DNA of 64,000 bases from Hydrogeniiclostridium mannosilyticum (GTDB taxonomy: Bacteria; Bacillota; Clostridia; Oscillospirales; Acutalibacteraceae): positions 186,001 through 250,000 of the forward strand of contig NZ_QLYR01000002.1 in assembly GCF_003268275.1 (NCBI RefSeq). Reading direction: 5' to 3'. The notes beneath the pieces are model-generated. The model saw nothing but the letters and a program-made list of their open reading frames with translations. It did not search any database and was not told the DNA's origin. The first letter of the stretch is position 1. The number at the start of each line of letters is the position of its first letter. Below, one piece after another: positions 33,409 through 41,649 of this stretch. The position numbers and the translations under genes are program-made.

Positions 33409-33855
33409 ATGACCTGTACAGAAGAATATCGGGAACATATCGAGTACACTTTCCATGCCTTTTGCAAAGTCGTTATCCGAAATGCAACGATCAACGCAGC
33501 GAGGACACGGAGCAGGAAGCACAAAAGAGAAATATCCCTTGAATACCTCACAGACGAAAAGCACTACCCTTTAGGCACGACAGATGAATATTTCCAAGCC
33601 CCGGAGCCGGACGAGGAATACATACTTACCCTTTGCGGCGATACGGTCATTTTCAGCAGCGGCTTACTTGCGGAAGCCCTGTCACGGCTGGACGAACGGG
33701 AGCGGGAAATGATTTACCTGTCCTTTTTCAAGCGTATTCCACAGCACGAAATTGGCAGACAGTACGGGCGCAGCCGCAGCACAGCGGGCTACCATATCCG
33801 AAAAGTCCTACGGCAGCTCCAAGCGGAAATGGAGGGAATGGCATATGAGAAATAA
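33409..33855 (+). CDS. Sigma-70 family-like factor (mobile-element type)
   Basis: 148 residues, with a C-terminal region 4-type helix-turn-helix (EALSRLDEREREMIYLSFFKRIPQHEIGRQYGRSRSTAGYHIRKVLRQL, about 87-135). The family occurs in Tn916-like and Tn4451-like elements and probably controls the element's own genes. ATG 33409; its end overlaps the next gene by 11 bases. Confidence 0.8.
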   Translation: MTCTEEYREHIEYTFHAFCKVVIRNATINAARTRSRKHKREISLEYLTDEKHYPLGTTDEYFQAPEPDEEYILTLCGDTVIFSSGLLAEALSRLDEREREMIYLSFFKRIPQHEIGRQYGRSRSTAGYHIRKVLRQLQAEMEGMAYEK

Positions 33856-34048
33856 TAGGCTTCTCCCCTATGAAACAATCGTCCAAGCCACCAGCGGGGA
33901 GCCGGAAGCGGTGGGAACTGTATTGCAGTATTACCGCCGCCGCATACAATGTGCCGCCCGTGTGAATGGACGGGTAGACCAAGATACAGAGGACTACATC
34001 ACCCAGACGCTTCTCACAGCTATTTTCAAGTTCCGCTTTGGGAGATAG
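33845..34048 (+). CDS. Helix-turn-helix conjugative transposon-type protein (HTH_16)
   Basis: 67 residues starting MRNNRLLPYETIVQATSGEPEAV, typical of the small HTH protein downstream of the sigma-like gene in Tn916-related elements. ATG 33845 lies inside the end of the previous gene, so the two are co-translated. Ends RFGR. Confidence 0.75.
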   Translation: MRNNRLLPYETIVQATSGEPEAVGTVLQYYRRRIQCAARVNGRVDQDTEDYITQTLLTAIFKFRFGR

Positions 34049-34672
34049 CCCTACCGCCTACAACTGAATAACCGCCGCTTCGCCGGCAACCAGAAAGCAG
34101 TAAATCTATTCAACAGATTTGCTGCTTTTTTTCGTTCCTGTTTGGCATTTTTGAAAATCCCCAGTATGAAAAAACAAAAGGGAAAATTGCCGCCGCAGTT
34201 GGCAAAATCCCTTACTTATCCGTGGAGGGTATCAAAGAAAAAAATACTGCCATTGTCCGCCTTTTTCGGCTTGCGTGGTGTTGTAGGGAATAAGGGGAAA
34301 TTCTAAAAATCTCCGTCCATTTTGCTTTGCGTGGTGTTGTAGGTAGTGAAAGGAAAATTTTCAAGATATGCCGGAATAGCGGGTAGCAAAGCCCTTTTGA
34401 AACGTCTTGTTAGCGGAAAGTACGGAAGCCGGGGAACGCCGGAGTTTTTCAGAGCAAGATTCTACCGCAGTACCAAAATTCGCTTATCGCTCATTTTGCC
34501 CCTGCGGGAATCTTGTTGGGGAGTGCCTTCCCCAAACCCTGCTTATGCGGCTTACGCCGCTGGAAAATCCCTCAAAATAATTTTTCGGATTTTTCAAAAA
34601 CAGTTCCGCTTTACACCCTGTTTTTCTCCTATTAGTGAGAGGACACCACGCACAGCCGAAGGAGGTTTTACC
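34049..34672 (+). other. Non-coding gap with direct repeats and an oriT-like hairpin (nested element)
   Basis: 624 bases without a supported gene directly upstream of mobC. It has two copies of a 17-bp sequence (TTGCGTGGTGTTGTAGG at 34271-34287 and 34327-34343) 56 bases apart. It also has TTGGGGA-gtgcct-TCCCCAA followed by ACCCT at 34518-34542, which matches the hairpin-plus-AAACCCT found beside the ICE relaxase (59346-59370) and after topB (50631-50653). By position and orientation this is the likely oriT of the nested transposon. Confidence 0.6.
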
Positions 34673-35071
34673 ATGCGAAAACGATATAACACGCCGCACC
34701 GCAGCCGGGTAGTCAAGACACGCATGACCGAGGAAGAATACGCCGAGTTTGCGGAAAGGCTTTCTGCTTACAACATGAGCCAAGCCGAGTTTATCCGGCA
34801 AGCCATAACCGGGGCAGCCATACGCCCCATCATAACCGTTTCCCCCGTCAATGACGAGTTGCTTGCCGCTGTCGGGAAGCTGACCGCCGAATACGGCAGG
34901 ATCGGCGGCAACTTAAACCAGATAGCCCGGACGCTGAACGAGTGGCACAGCCCCTACCCGCAGCTTGCCGGGGAGGTACGGGCGGCGGTTTCCGACCTTG
35001 CTGCCCTAAAGTTTGAAGTCTTGCAGAAAGTGGGTGACGCTGTTGGCAACATTCAAACATATCAGCTCTAA
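34673..35071 (+). CDS. mobC: MobC-like relaxosome accessory protein (nested transposon)
   Basis: 132 residues. Contains the ribbon-helix-helix type segment KTRMTEEEYAEFAERLSAYNMSQAEFIRQAITG and the MobC-family GRIGGNLNQIARTLNEW motif (about 82-98). It helps the relaxase open oriT DNA. The true start is ATG 34673 after AAGGAGG, not the long upstream frame. The end overlaps the relaxase start by 29 bases. Confidence 0.88.
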   Translation: MRKRYNTPHRSRVVKTRMTEEEYAEFAERLSAYNMSQAEFIRQAITGAAIRPIITVSPVNDELLAAVGKLTAEYGRIGGNLNQIARTLNEWHSPYPQLAGEVRAAVSDLAALKFEVLQKVGDAVGNIQTYQL

Positions 35072-36665
35072 AAATGCGGACTATGGCGCAGCGGAAGCCT
35101 ATCTCACATTTGAGCATGACGAGTTTACCATGAAGCCCACCCTTGATGAAAACGGGCGGCTGATACCGAGGGAGGATTACCGCATTTCTTCCCTCAACTG
35201 TGGGGGCGAGGATTTCGCTGTTGCCTGTATGCGGGCTAATCTCCGCTATGAGAAAAACCAAAAACGGGAAGATGTGAAAAGCCACCACTATATCATCAGC
35301 TTTGACCCACGGGACGGGACAGACAACGGCTTGACCGTAGACCGGGCGCAGGAGCTGGGCGAGCAGTTCTGTAAAGAGCATTTCCCCGGACACCAAGCCT
35401 TAGTCTGCACCCACCCGGACGGGCATAACCACAGCGGCAATATCCATGTGCATATCGTCATCAACTCCCTGCGGATTTATGAAGTCCCGCTTCTGCCCTA
35501 CATGGACAGACCAGCCGACACACGGGAGGGCTGCAAGCACCGCTGCACCAACGCCGCTATGGAATATTTCAAGAGTGAAGTCATGGAGATGTGCCACCGG
35601 GAGGGGCTTTACCAAATCGACCTCCTAAGCGGCAGCAAGGAACGGATAACCGAACGGGAATACTGGGCGGCAAAGAAAGGACAGCTTGCCCTTGATAAAG
35701 AGAACGCTGTCAGAGAAGCCGCAGGACAGCCGACCAAGCCCACCAAGTTTGAAACGGACAAGGCGAAGCTGCGCCGGACGATACGGCAGGCACTTTCCCA
35801 AGCTGGCAGCTTTGACGAATTTTCTTCCCTTTTGCTGCGGGAGGGTGTGACCGTCAAGGAGAGCCGGGGGCGGCTTTCCTACCTCACGCCGGACAGGACA
35901 AAGCCTATCACAGCCCGGAAGCTGGGGGACGATTTTGACAAGGCTGCTGTCCTTGTCCTGCTTACGCAGAACGCCCACAGAGCCGCCGAACAGAGCAAAG
36001 CCATACTCGAATACCCTGCCGCGGTTAAAAAGCTGTCACAAGGGGAAAAAACCACAAAAACCACCCCGGCAGACAACACCTTGCAGCGCATGGTTGACCG
36101 GGAAGCCAAGCGAGCCGAGGGCAAGGGCGTGGGCTATGACCGCTGGGCGGCAAAGCACAACCTAAAGCAAATGGCAGCTACCGTTACCGCCTATCAGCAG
36201 TACGGCTTTTCTTCCCCGGAGGAACTGGACGAAGCCTGTTCTGCCGCCTATACCGCCATGCGGGAAAGCCTTACAGAGCTGAAGCAGATGGAAAAGACGC
36301 TGAACGGGAAAAAGGAGCTGCAACGGCAGGTGCTTGCCTATTCCAAGACCCGCCCTGTCCGGGACGGGCTGAAACAGCAGAAAAACGCCAAAGCAAAAGC
36401 AGCCTACCGTCAGAAGTACGAAAGCGACTTTATCATAGCAGACGCAGCCGCCCGCTATTTCAGGGAAAACGGCATTTCCAAGCTGCCGAGCTATAAAGCC
36501 CTGCAAGCAGAGATTGAAACCCTTATCCAAGAGAAAAACAGCGGCTACAACGATTACCGGGCAAAACGGGAGGAATACCGCCGCTTACAGACTGTCAAGG
36601 GCAATATCGACCAGATTTTACACCGGGAGCGCAAGCCTGTGAAAAGGCAGGAACAGGAACGATAA
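35043..36665 (+). CDS. mobA: MobA/MobL-type relaxase of the nested transposon
   Basis: 540 residues from TTG 35043 (MATFKHISSKNADYG, the conserved start of this group). Relaxase histidine motif is CTHPDGHNHSGNIHVHIVIN at about 122-141 (H124, H128, H130, H135, H137), and an early Tyr for strand transfer is likely near residue 14-20. The C-terminal half is helical and Lys/Gln-rich. It nicks its own oriT and is carried through the ICE's secretion channel in trans, as in Tn4451-type elements. It differs in sequence from the ICE relaxase at 57,695. Confidence 0.9.
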   Translation: MATFKHISSKNADYGAAEAYLTFEHDEFTMKPTLDENGRLIPREDYRISSLNCGGEDFAVACMRANLRYEKNQKREDVKSHHYIISFDPRDGTDNGLTVDRAQELGEQFCKEHFPGHQALVCTHPDGHNHSGNIHVHIVINSLRIYEVPLLPYMDRPADTREGCKHRCTNAAMEYFKSEVMEMCHREGLYQIDLLSGSKERITEREYWAAKKGQLALDKENAVREAAGQPTKPTKFETDKAKLRRTIRQALSQAGSFDEFSSLLLREGVTVKESRGRLSYLTPDRTKPITARKLGDDFDKAAVLVLLTQNAHRAAEQSKAILEYPAAVKKLSQGEKTTKTTPADNTLQRMVDREAKRAEGKGVGYDRWAAKHNLKQMAATVTAYQQYGFSSPEELDEACSAAYTAMRESLTELKQMEKTLNGKKELQRQVLAYSKTRPVRDGLKQQKNAKAKAAYRQKYESDFIIADAAARYFRENGISKLPSYKALQAEIETLIQEKNSGYNDYRAKREEYRRLQTVKGNIDQILHRERKPVKRQEQER

Positions 36666-36850
36666 AAACCGCCCCAAAATGTACCCGAACCTATACAGAA
36701 CAAGGGGGCTGCCCCGTACCCTATCCGCAAATACCAAAGGATTTTTTAACGGGCTTATAGGGCAGAAAAAACCCGAAAATGATACCGAGATGATACAGAA
36801 TTACCGCCGATACCGCCACACCAGCGGAAACGGCAGAAAGGAGCGCACCC

Positions 36851-37063
36851 ATGCCAAGAATGAGCAAGAAACGGCGGCTGGAATGGTCTTTTTTCCTGCG
36901 GCAAGTGAAAGTCGGGAATTCCACCTGCGATCGTATCACATACAATGACCTCTGCCGGGGCTGTACCCATAGCTGCAAGCAGAGCTTCCGGGCGGTTATC
37001 ATACTCTGCCCCCACTACTACTCCAAACGCCGGAAAAAGGAGGACAGGGACAATGGCAGATAA
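36851..37063 (+). CDS. Small Cys-rich mobile-element protein
   Basis: 70 residues (MPRMSKKRRLEWSFFLR..., then ITYNDLCRGCTHSCKQSFRAVIILCP). This kind of protein is frequent between relaxase and replication genes in TnpX-type transposons. Cysteines at CRGCTHSC could bind a metal. Function unknown. Ends 11 bases inside the next gene. Confidence 0.6.
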   Translation: MPRMSKKRRLEWSFFLRQVKVGNSTCDRITYNDLCRGCTHSCKQSFRAVIILCPHYYSKRRKKEDRDNGR

Positions 37064-37802
37064 CCGCAAGTATTACTACCTCAAGCTGAAAGAGAACTTT
37101 TTTGACAGCGACTCCATTGTGCTGCTGGAAGATATGAAAGACGGGATTTTATACTCCAATATCCTCTTGAAGCTGTACTTAAAATCGCTGAAAAACGGCG
37201 GGAAATTGCAGCTTGACGAGCATATCCCCTACACAGCGCAGATGATAGCGACACTGACCCGCCACCAGATAGGGACGGTTGAGAGGGCTTTAGAGATTTT
37301 CCGGCAGTTGGGGCTTGTGGAGCAGCTTGACAGCGGGGCTTTCTATATGACCGACATTGAGCTGATGATAGGACAGTCCTCTACCGAAGCCGAGCGGAAA
37401 CGGGCTGCAAGACTGGAAAACAAGGCACTTTTACCGCCCCGGACAAAAGGCGGACATTTGTCCGACATTCGTCCACCAGAGATAGAGATAGAGTTAGAGA
37501 AAGAGATAGAGATAGAAAAAGAGAGAGAGGGAGAAACGGGACACCCCGCCCCCGCCGCTTATGGCAGATACAACAATGTGATACTGACCGATACAGAGCT
37601 TTCCGGGCTAAAAACAGAGTTGCCCGACAAGTGGGAGTATTATATTGACCGGCTTTCCTGCCATATCGCTTCCACCGGGAAACAGTACCACAGCCATGCA
37701 GCCACCATTTACAAGTGGGCGCAGGAGGACGCTGCCAAAGGCAAGGCTGCCCCGAAACAGGGCATACCCGATTATTCATGCAAGGAGGGCGAGAGCTTAT
37801 GA
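37053..37802 (+). CDS. Phage replisome organiser-like (RepA-type) protein
   Basis: 249 residues. The N-terminal domain (KYYYLKLKENFFDSDSIVLLEDMKDGILYSNILLKLYLKSLKNGG) is the phage replisome-organiser N-terminal domain, a winged helix that binds origin DNA. The middle is a Glu/Ile/Lys-rich low-complexity stretch (EIEIELEKEIEIEKE), and the C-terminus (YNNVILTDTELSGLK...) resembles DnaD/RepA C-terminal regions. ATG 37053 after AAAAAGGAGG. It is coupled to the DnaC-like gene by overlap. Confidence 0.82.
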   Translation: MADNRKYYYLKLKENFFDSDSIVLLEDMKDGILYSNILLKLYLKSLKNGGKLQLDEHIPYTAQMIATLTRHQIGTVERALEIFRQLGLVEQLDSGAFYMTDIELMIGQSSTEAERKRAARLENKALLPPRTKGGHLSDIRPPEIEIELEKEIEIEKEREGETGHPAPAAYGRYNNVILTDTELSGLKTELPDKWEYYIDRLSCHIASTGKQYHSHAATIYKWAQEDAAKGKAAPKQGIPDYSCKEGESL

Positions 37803-38653
37803 AAAACGGAATTGAAGCTATGATTACGGACATTACAGCCACTACCGCCGAAGCGGAGGACTACACAGGCGAGGACGGGCTTTTATACTGCGGTAAGTGC
37901 CATACGCCCAAAGAAGCCTATTTTGCAGAGGGAAAGACTTGTTTCGGGCGTGACCGCCACCCGGCAGAGTGCGACTGCCAGCGGGCAGCCCGTGAAAAGC
38001 AGCAAGCCGCCGAAAGCCGACAGAAGCACCTTGAAAAAGTGGAGGACTTGAAACGCCGGGGCTTTACCGACCCTGCTATGCGGAACTGGACATTTGAGCA
38101 TGACAACGGCAGAAACCCGCAGACCGAAACCGCCCGCTTTTATGTGGAGAGCTGGGAAACCATGCAGGCTGAAAATATCGGCTACCTGTTTTGGGGCGGC
38201 GTGGGGACGGGAAAAAGCTACCTTGCCGCCTGTATCGCCAACGCCCTTATGGAAAAAGAGGTTGCCGTCTGCATGACAAACTTTGCAACGATACTGGGTG
38301 ACCTTGCCGCCAGCTTTGAGGGCAGGAACGAATATATTTCCCGCCTTTGCAGCTACCCTCTGCTGATACTTGATGATTTCGGTATGGAGCGAGGAACAGA
38401 ATACGGGCTGGAACAGGTTTACAGCGTGATTGACAGCCGTTACCGAAGCGGCAAGCCGCTGATCGCCACGACCAACCTCACGCTGGAGGAATTGCAGCAC
38501 CCGCAGGACACGCCCCACGCCCGTATCTATGACAGGCTGACTTCCATGTGCGCCCCCGTCCGCTTCACGGGCAGCAACTTCCGAAAGGAAACCGCACAGG
38601 AAAAGCTGGAACGCTTAAAGCAACTGATGAAGCAGCGAAAGGAGAGCCTATGA
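37799..38653 (+). CDS. DnaC-like ATP-binding protein
   Basis: 284 residues. Four N-terminal cysteines (CGKCHTPKEA...CFGRDRHPAECDC) form a probable zinc site. AAA+ domain has Walker A GGVGTGKSY (about 140-148), Walker B LLILDDFG (about 196-203) and a late sensor Arg region. DnaC/DnaI-type helicase loader, to be used together with the preceding replisome organiser for copying of the excised transposon or of single strands. The stop overlaps the next start as ATGA. Confidence 0.88.
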   Translation: MKNGIEAMITDITATTAEAEDYTGEDGLLYCGKCHTPKEAYFAEGKTCFGRDRHPAECDCQRAAREKQQAAESRQKHLEKVEDLKRRGFTDPAMRNWTFEHDNGRNPQTETARFYVESWETMQAENIGYLFWGGVGTGKSYLAACIANALMEKEVAVCMTNFATILGDLAASFEGRNEYISRLCSYPLLILDDFGMERGTEYGLEQVYSVIDSRYRSGKPLIATTNLTLEELQHPQDTPHARIYDRLTSMCAPVRFTGSNFRKETAQEKLERLKQLMKQRKESL

Positions 38654-38838
38654 CAGAAACGAAACAGACAAGCACCACCAAAACAGACCGCCGCCCGGAC
38701 TGTGTGACGGAAATCCGCATGGGCAACTCCGTCCTTACCGTTTCCGGCTTCTTCAAGCAGGGCGCAACCGACACCGCAGCCGACAAGATGATGAAAGTGC
38801 TGGAAGCGGAAGCTGCTACACAAAAAACGGCGATTTGA
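38650..38838 (+). CDS. Transposon-encoded protein TnpW
   Basis: 62 residues with the TnpW family core (RRPDCVTEIRMGNSVLTVSGFFKQGATDTAADKMMKVLEAE). TnpW is regularly found just upstream of TnpX-type recombinases; its role is not known. ATGA overlap with the DnaC-like gene. Confidence 0.85.
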   Translation: MTETKQTSTTKTDRRPDCVTEIRMGNSVLTVSGFFKQGATDTAADKMMKVLEAEAATQKTAI

Positions 38839-38949
38839 CCGACCATAAAGAAGCAGATTTGACGCTTTTGCCGCTATACAGACAGCCGCCCCATGTGGTA
38901 CAATCAAGGTACGGAATAGTGGGGCTGGCTGTCGGAAACGGAGGATTTT

Positions 38950-40560
38950 ATGTTAAGACAGACCAACCAACAACCAATTACCGCCCTTTACCCAAGACTA
39001 TCCCATGAGGACGAGCTGCAAGGCGAAAGCAATTCCATTTCCAATCAGAAGCGTATCCTTGAAACCTATGCAAAGCAGAACGGCTTTTCCAATCTGCGCT
39101 GGTACACGGACGACGGTTATTCTGGTGCGAACTTTCAAAGACCCGGTTTTCAAGCCATGCTTGCGGACATTGAAGCCGGAAAAGTCGGGACAGTTATCGT
39201 AAAGGATATGTCGAGGTTAGGGCGAAACTACCTGCAAGTGGGAATGTACACGGAAATGATTTTCCCACAGAAAGGTGTCCGCTTCATCGCTATCAATGAC
39301 GGAGTGGACAGCGCACAGGGCGACAATGACTTTGCCCCGCTGCGGAATATCTTTAACGAATGGCTGGTGAGAGATACGAGCAAGAAAATCAAAGCAGTAA
39401 AACGCTCAAAAGGCATGAATGGCAAGCCCATCACAAGCAAGCCTGTGTATGGCTACCTCATGGACGAGGATGAAAATTTCATTATTGACGAGGAAGCTGC
39501 ACCCGTAGTCAAGCAGATATACAACCTCTGTCTTGCCGGGAATGGTCCGACCAAGATAGCCCGTATGCTCACAGAGCAGCAAATCCCCACGCCGGGAACG
39601 CTTGAATACCGCAGGACGGGCAGCACCCGCCGCTACCACCCCGGCTATGAGTGCAAGTGGGCGACCAATACCGTAGTGCATATCCTTGAAAACCGGGAAT
39701 ACACAGGCTGTCTGGTAAATTTCAAGACAGAAAAACTTTCTTACAAAGTCAAGCACAGTGTAGAAAATCCCCCGGAAAAGCAAGTGATTTTCGAGAACCA
39801 CCACGAGCCTATCATAGACACCCAAACATGGGAACGGGTGCAGGAGCTTCGCAAACAGCGCAAACGCCCAAACCGCTATGATGAAGTGGGTTTGTTCTCC
39901 GGCATACTGTTCTGTGCGGACTGCGGCAGCGTGATGTATCAGCAGCGATACCAGACGGACAAGCGCAAGCAGGACTGTTATATCTGCGGCAACTACAAGA
40001 AACGCACCCATGACTGTACGGCGCACTTTATCCGCACCGACCTCTTGACCGCTGGTGTACTCTCCAATCTGCGGAAAGTGACCAGCTATGCGGCAAAGCA
40101 TGAAGCCCGGTTTATGAAACTCTTGATTGAGCAGAACGAGGACGGGGGCAAACGCAGGAACGCCGCCAAGAAAAAGGAACTGGAAGCCTCCGAGAAACGC
40201 ATAGCCGAGTTATCCGCTATCTTCAAGCGGCTGTATGAGGACAGCGTGACCGGGCGCATATCAGACGAGCGTTTCACAGAGCTGTCGGCAGACTATGAAG
40301 CAGAGCAACGGGAGCTGAAAGAAAGAGCCGCTGCTATTCAAGCGGAGCTTTCCAAAGCACAGGAAGCCACCGTGAACGCAGAAAAGTTTATGAATGTTGT
40401 CCGGCGGCATACCAGCTTTGAAGAACTTACCCCTACTCTGCTGCGGGAGTTTGTAGAGAAAATCGTTGTGCATGAGTGCAGCTATGACGAGAACAAGACC
40501 CGCAGACAGGACATTGAGATTTATTATTCTTTTGTTGGCAAGGTGGACTTGCCCGAATAA
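38950..40560 (+). CDS. tnpX: Large serine recombinase (TnpX/TndX-type)
   Basis: 536-residue resolvase/invertase enzyme that excises and inserts the nested transposon. The catalytic Ser is S18 in YPRLSHEDE, followed by the resolvase domain (YTDDGYSGANFQRPGFQAML, DMSRLGRNYL), the recombinase domain at about 165-290, a zinc ribbon (CADCGSVMY, CYICGNY, about 318-345) and a C-terminal coiled coil (about 390-460). Length and organisation are normal. It sits 90 bases from the right end of the element. Confidence 0.95.
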   Translation: MLRQTNQQPITALYPRLSHEDELQGESNSISNQKRILETYAKQNGFSNLRWYTDDGYSGANFQRPGFQAMLADIEAGKVGTVIVKDMSRLGRNYLQVGMYTEMIFPQKGVRFIAINDGVDSAQGDNDFAPLRNIFNEWLVRDTSKKIKAVKRSKGMNGKPITSKPVYGYLMDEDENFIIDEEAAPVVKQIYNLCLAGNGPTKIARMLTEQQIPTPGTLEYRRTGSTRRYHPGYECKWATNTVVHILENREYTGCLVNFKTEKLSYKVKHSVENPPEKQVIFENHHEPIIDTQTWERVQELRKQRKRPNRYDEVGLFSGILFCADCGSVMYQQRYQTDKRKQDCYICGNYKKRTHDCTAHFIRTDLLTAGVLSNLRKVTSYAAKHEARFMKLLIEQNEDGGKRRNAAKKKELEASEKRIAELSAIFKRLYEDSVTGRISDERFTELSADYEAEQRELKERAAAIQAELSKAQEATVNAEKFMNVVRRHTSFEELTPTLLREFVEKIVVHECSYDENKTRRQDIEIYYSFVGKVDLPE

Positions 40561-40650
40561 CCGCCCGACCTATCCGACACAATGCGCAAGTGCCGGATAG
40601 GAACGGCAAAATTTTTTACACTTCTATTACTTCTTTATCGCACATCAGTA

Positions 40651-40743
40651 AAAAGTCAAGGAATTAAACAGCTTATGGCGGGCGGCGGCGTTGCATTGAT
40701 CGGCATGACCCTTGTACCTTTGCTTGCAAATCTATTCAATTAG
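40651..40743 (+). pseudogene. Maff2 family gene, 3' fragment
   Basis: Frame continuing from GTA-AAA-AGT: KSQGIKQLMAGGGVALIGMTLVPLLANLFN, then TAG. It is the missing end of the Maff2 protein begun at 28,482, i.e. the second membrane segment. No start codon or RBS, so it is not expressed as such. Confidence 0.88.
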
Positions 40744-40762
40744 GAAATGAGGTAGAGGGTTT

Positions 40763-41632
40763 ATGTTCGGCATAATTGACGCGATTAACGATTGGATAAA
40801 GGGTATCTTAATCGGAGCCATAAATGGTAATCTGTCAACTATGTTTGGGGACGTAAACGAAAAAGTCGGCACTATTGCTACGGAGGTAGGGCAAACCCCG
40901 CAAGCGTGGAACGCAAGCATTTTTTCCATGATACAGACCATTTCGGAAAATGTGATTGTACCCATTGCGGGGCTTGTCATTACCTACGTCCTATGCGTGG
41001 AGCTAATCAGCATGATAACGGAAAAGAACAATATGCACGACGTAGACACTTTTATGTTTTTCAAGTGGTTTTTCAAGGCGTTTGTAGCGGTTTTCCTTGT
41101 TACACACACCTTTGATATTACTATGGCGGTGTTCGATTTAGCGCAGCATATTGTCTCCGGCGCGGCGGGGATTATCGGTAGAGATACCAGTATTGATGTA
41201 GACGCTGCCCTCGCTTCCATGCAGGCCGGACTTGACGCTATGGGTATTCCCGAACTGCTCTTGCTCGTTATGGAAACAAGCCTTGTAAGCCTGTGCATGA
41301 AAATCATGTCGGTGCTTATTACGGTTATCCTGTACGGCAGAATGATAGAAATTTACCTTTATTGCTCGGTATCTCCTATCCCGTTTGCGACCATGACAAA
41401 CCGGGAATGGGGGCAGATCGGCAACAACTATCTCAAATCCCTGTTTGCTTTGGGATTTCAAGGTTTTCTTATTATGATATGCGTCGGCATTTATGCGGTT
41501 TTAGTAAACAGCATGATTATAGCGGACAATCTGCACAGCGCGATTTTTTCCCTTGCAGCCTATACCGTTATTCTTTGCTTCTCGCTGTTCAAATCCGGCG
41601 CGCTTGCAAAATCCATATTTGACGCTCATTAA
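40763..41632 (+). CDS. VirB6-like membrane protein of the ICE secretion system
   Basis: 289 residues with about six to seven hydrophobic segments (e.g. IVPIAGLVITYVLCVELI, FFKAFVAVFLVTHT, LLLLVMETSLVSL, FLIMICVGIYAVLVN). Central amphipathic part with GAAGIIGRDTSIDVDAALA. Belongs to the TrbL/VirB6-type channel proteins found in Tn1549-like ICEs directly after Maff2 and before PrgI/VirB4. Forms part of the inner-membrane pore. ATG 40763. Confidence 0.88.
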   Translation: MFGIIDAINDWIKGILIGAINGNLSTMFGDVNEKVGTIATEVGQTPQAWNASIFSMIQTISENVIVPIAGLVITYVLCVELISMITEKNNMHDVDTFMFFKWFFKAFVAVFLVTHTFDITMAVFDLAQHIVSGAAGIIGRDTSIDVDAALASMQAGLDAMGIPELLLLVMETSLVSLCMKIMSVLITVILYGRMIEIYLYCSVSPIPFATMTNREWGQIGNNYLKSLFALGFQGFLIMICVGIYAVLVNSMIIADNLHSAIFSLAAYTVILCFSLFKSGALAKSIFDAH

Positions 41633-41649
41633 AGGAGGCACAGCAATAT

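Larger units (their letters stand above)
28617..40650. mobile_element. TnpX-type mobilisable transposon carrying tet(32), nested in the ICE
   Basis: About 12.03 kb between the two halves of the Maff2 gene. Joining CAT-GTA (left) to GTA-AAAAGTCAAGG (right) at their shared GTA restores an uninterrupted Maff2 frame, so the ends are placed after 28,616 and at 40,650 (the GTA itself could belong to either side). Contents: kinase, tet(32), regulator, methyltransferase, sigma-like and HTH genes, mobC-mobA, replication-type genes, tnpW and tnpX. This is the organisation of Tn4451-like mobilisable transposons, which need a helper ICE for transfer. Confidence 0.9.

Noticed and set aside
36679-36948. 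89-codon frame after the nested relaxase
   Set aside because: Overlaps the better supported small Cys-rich gene (36,851) in another frame and contains no recognised motif.
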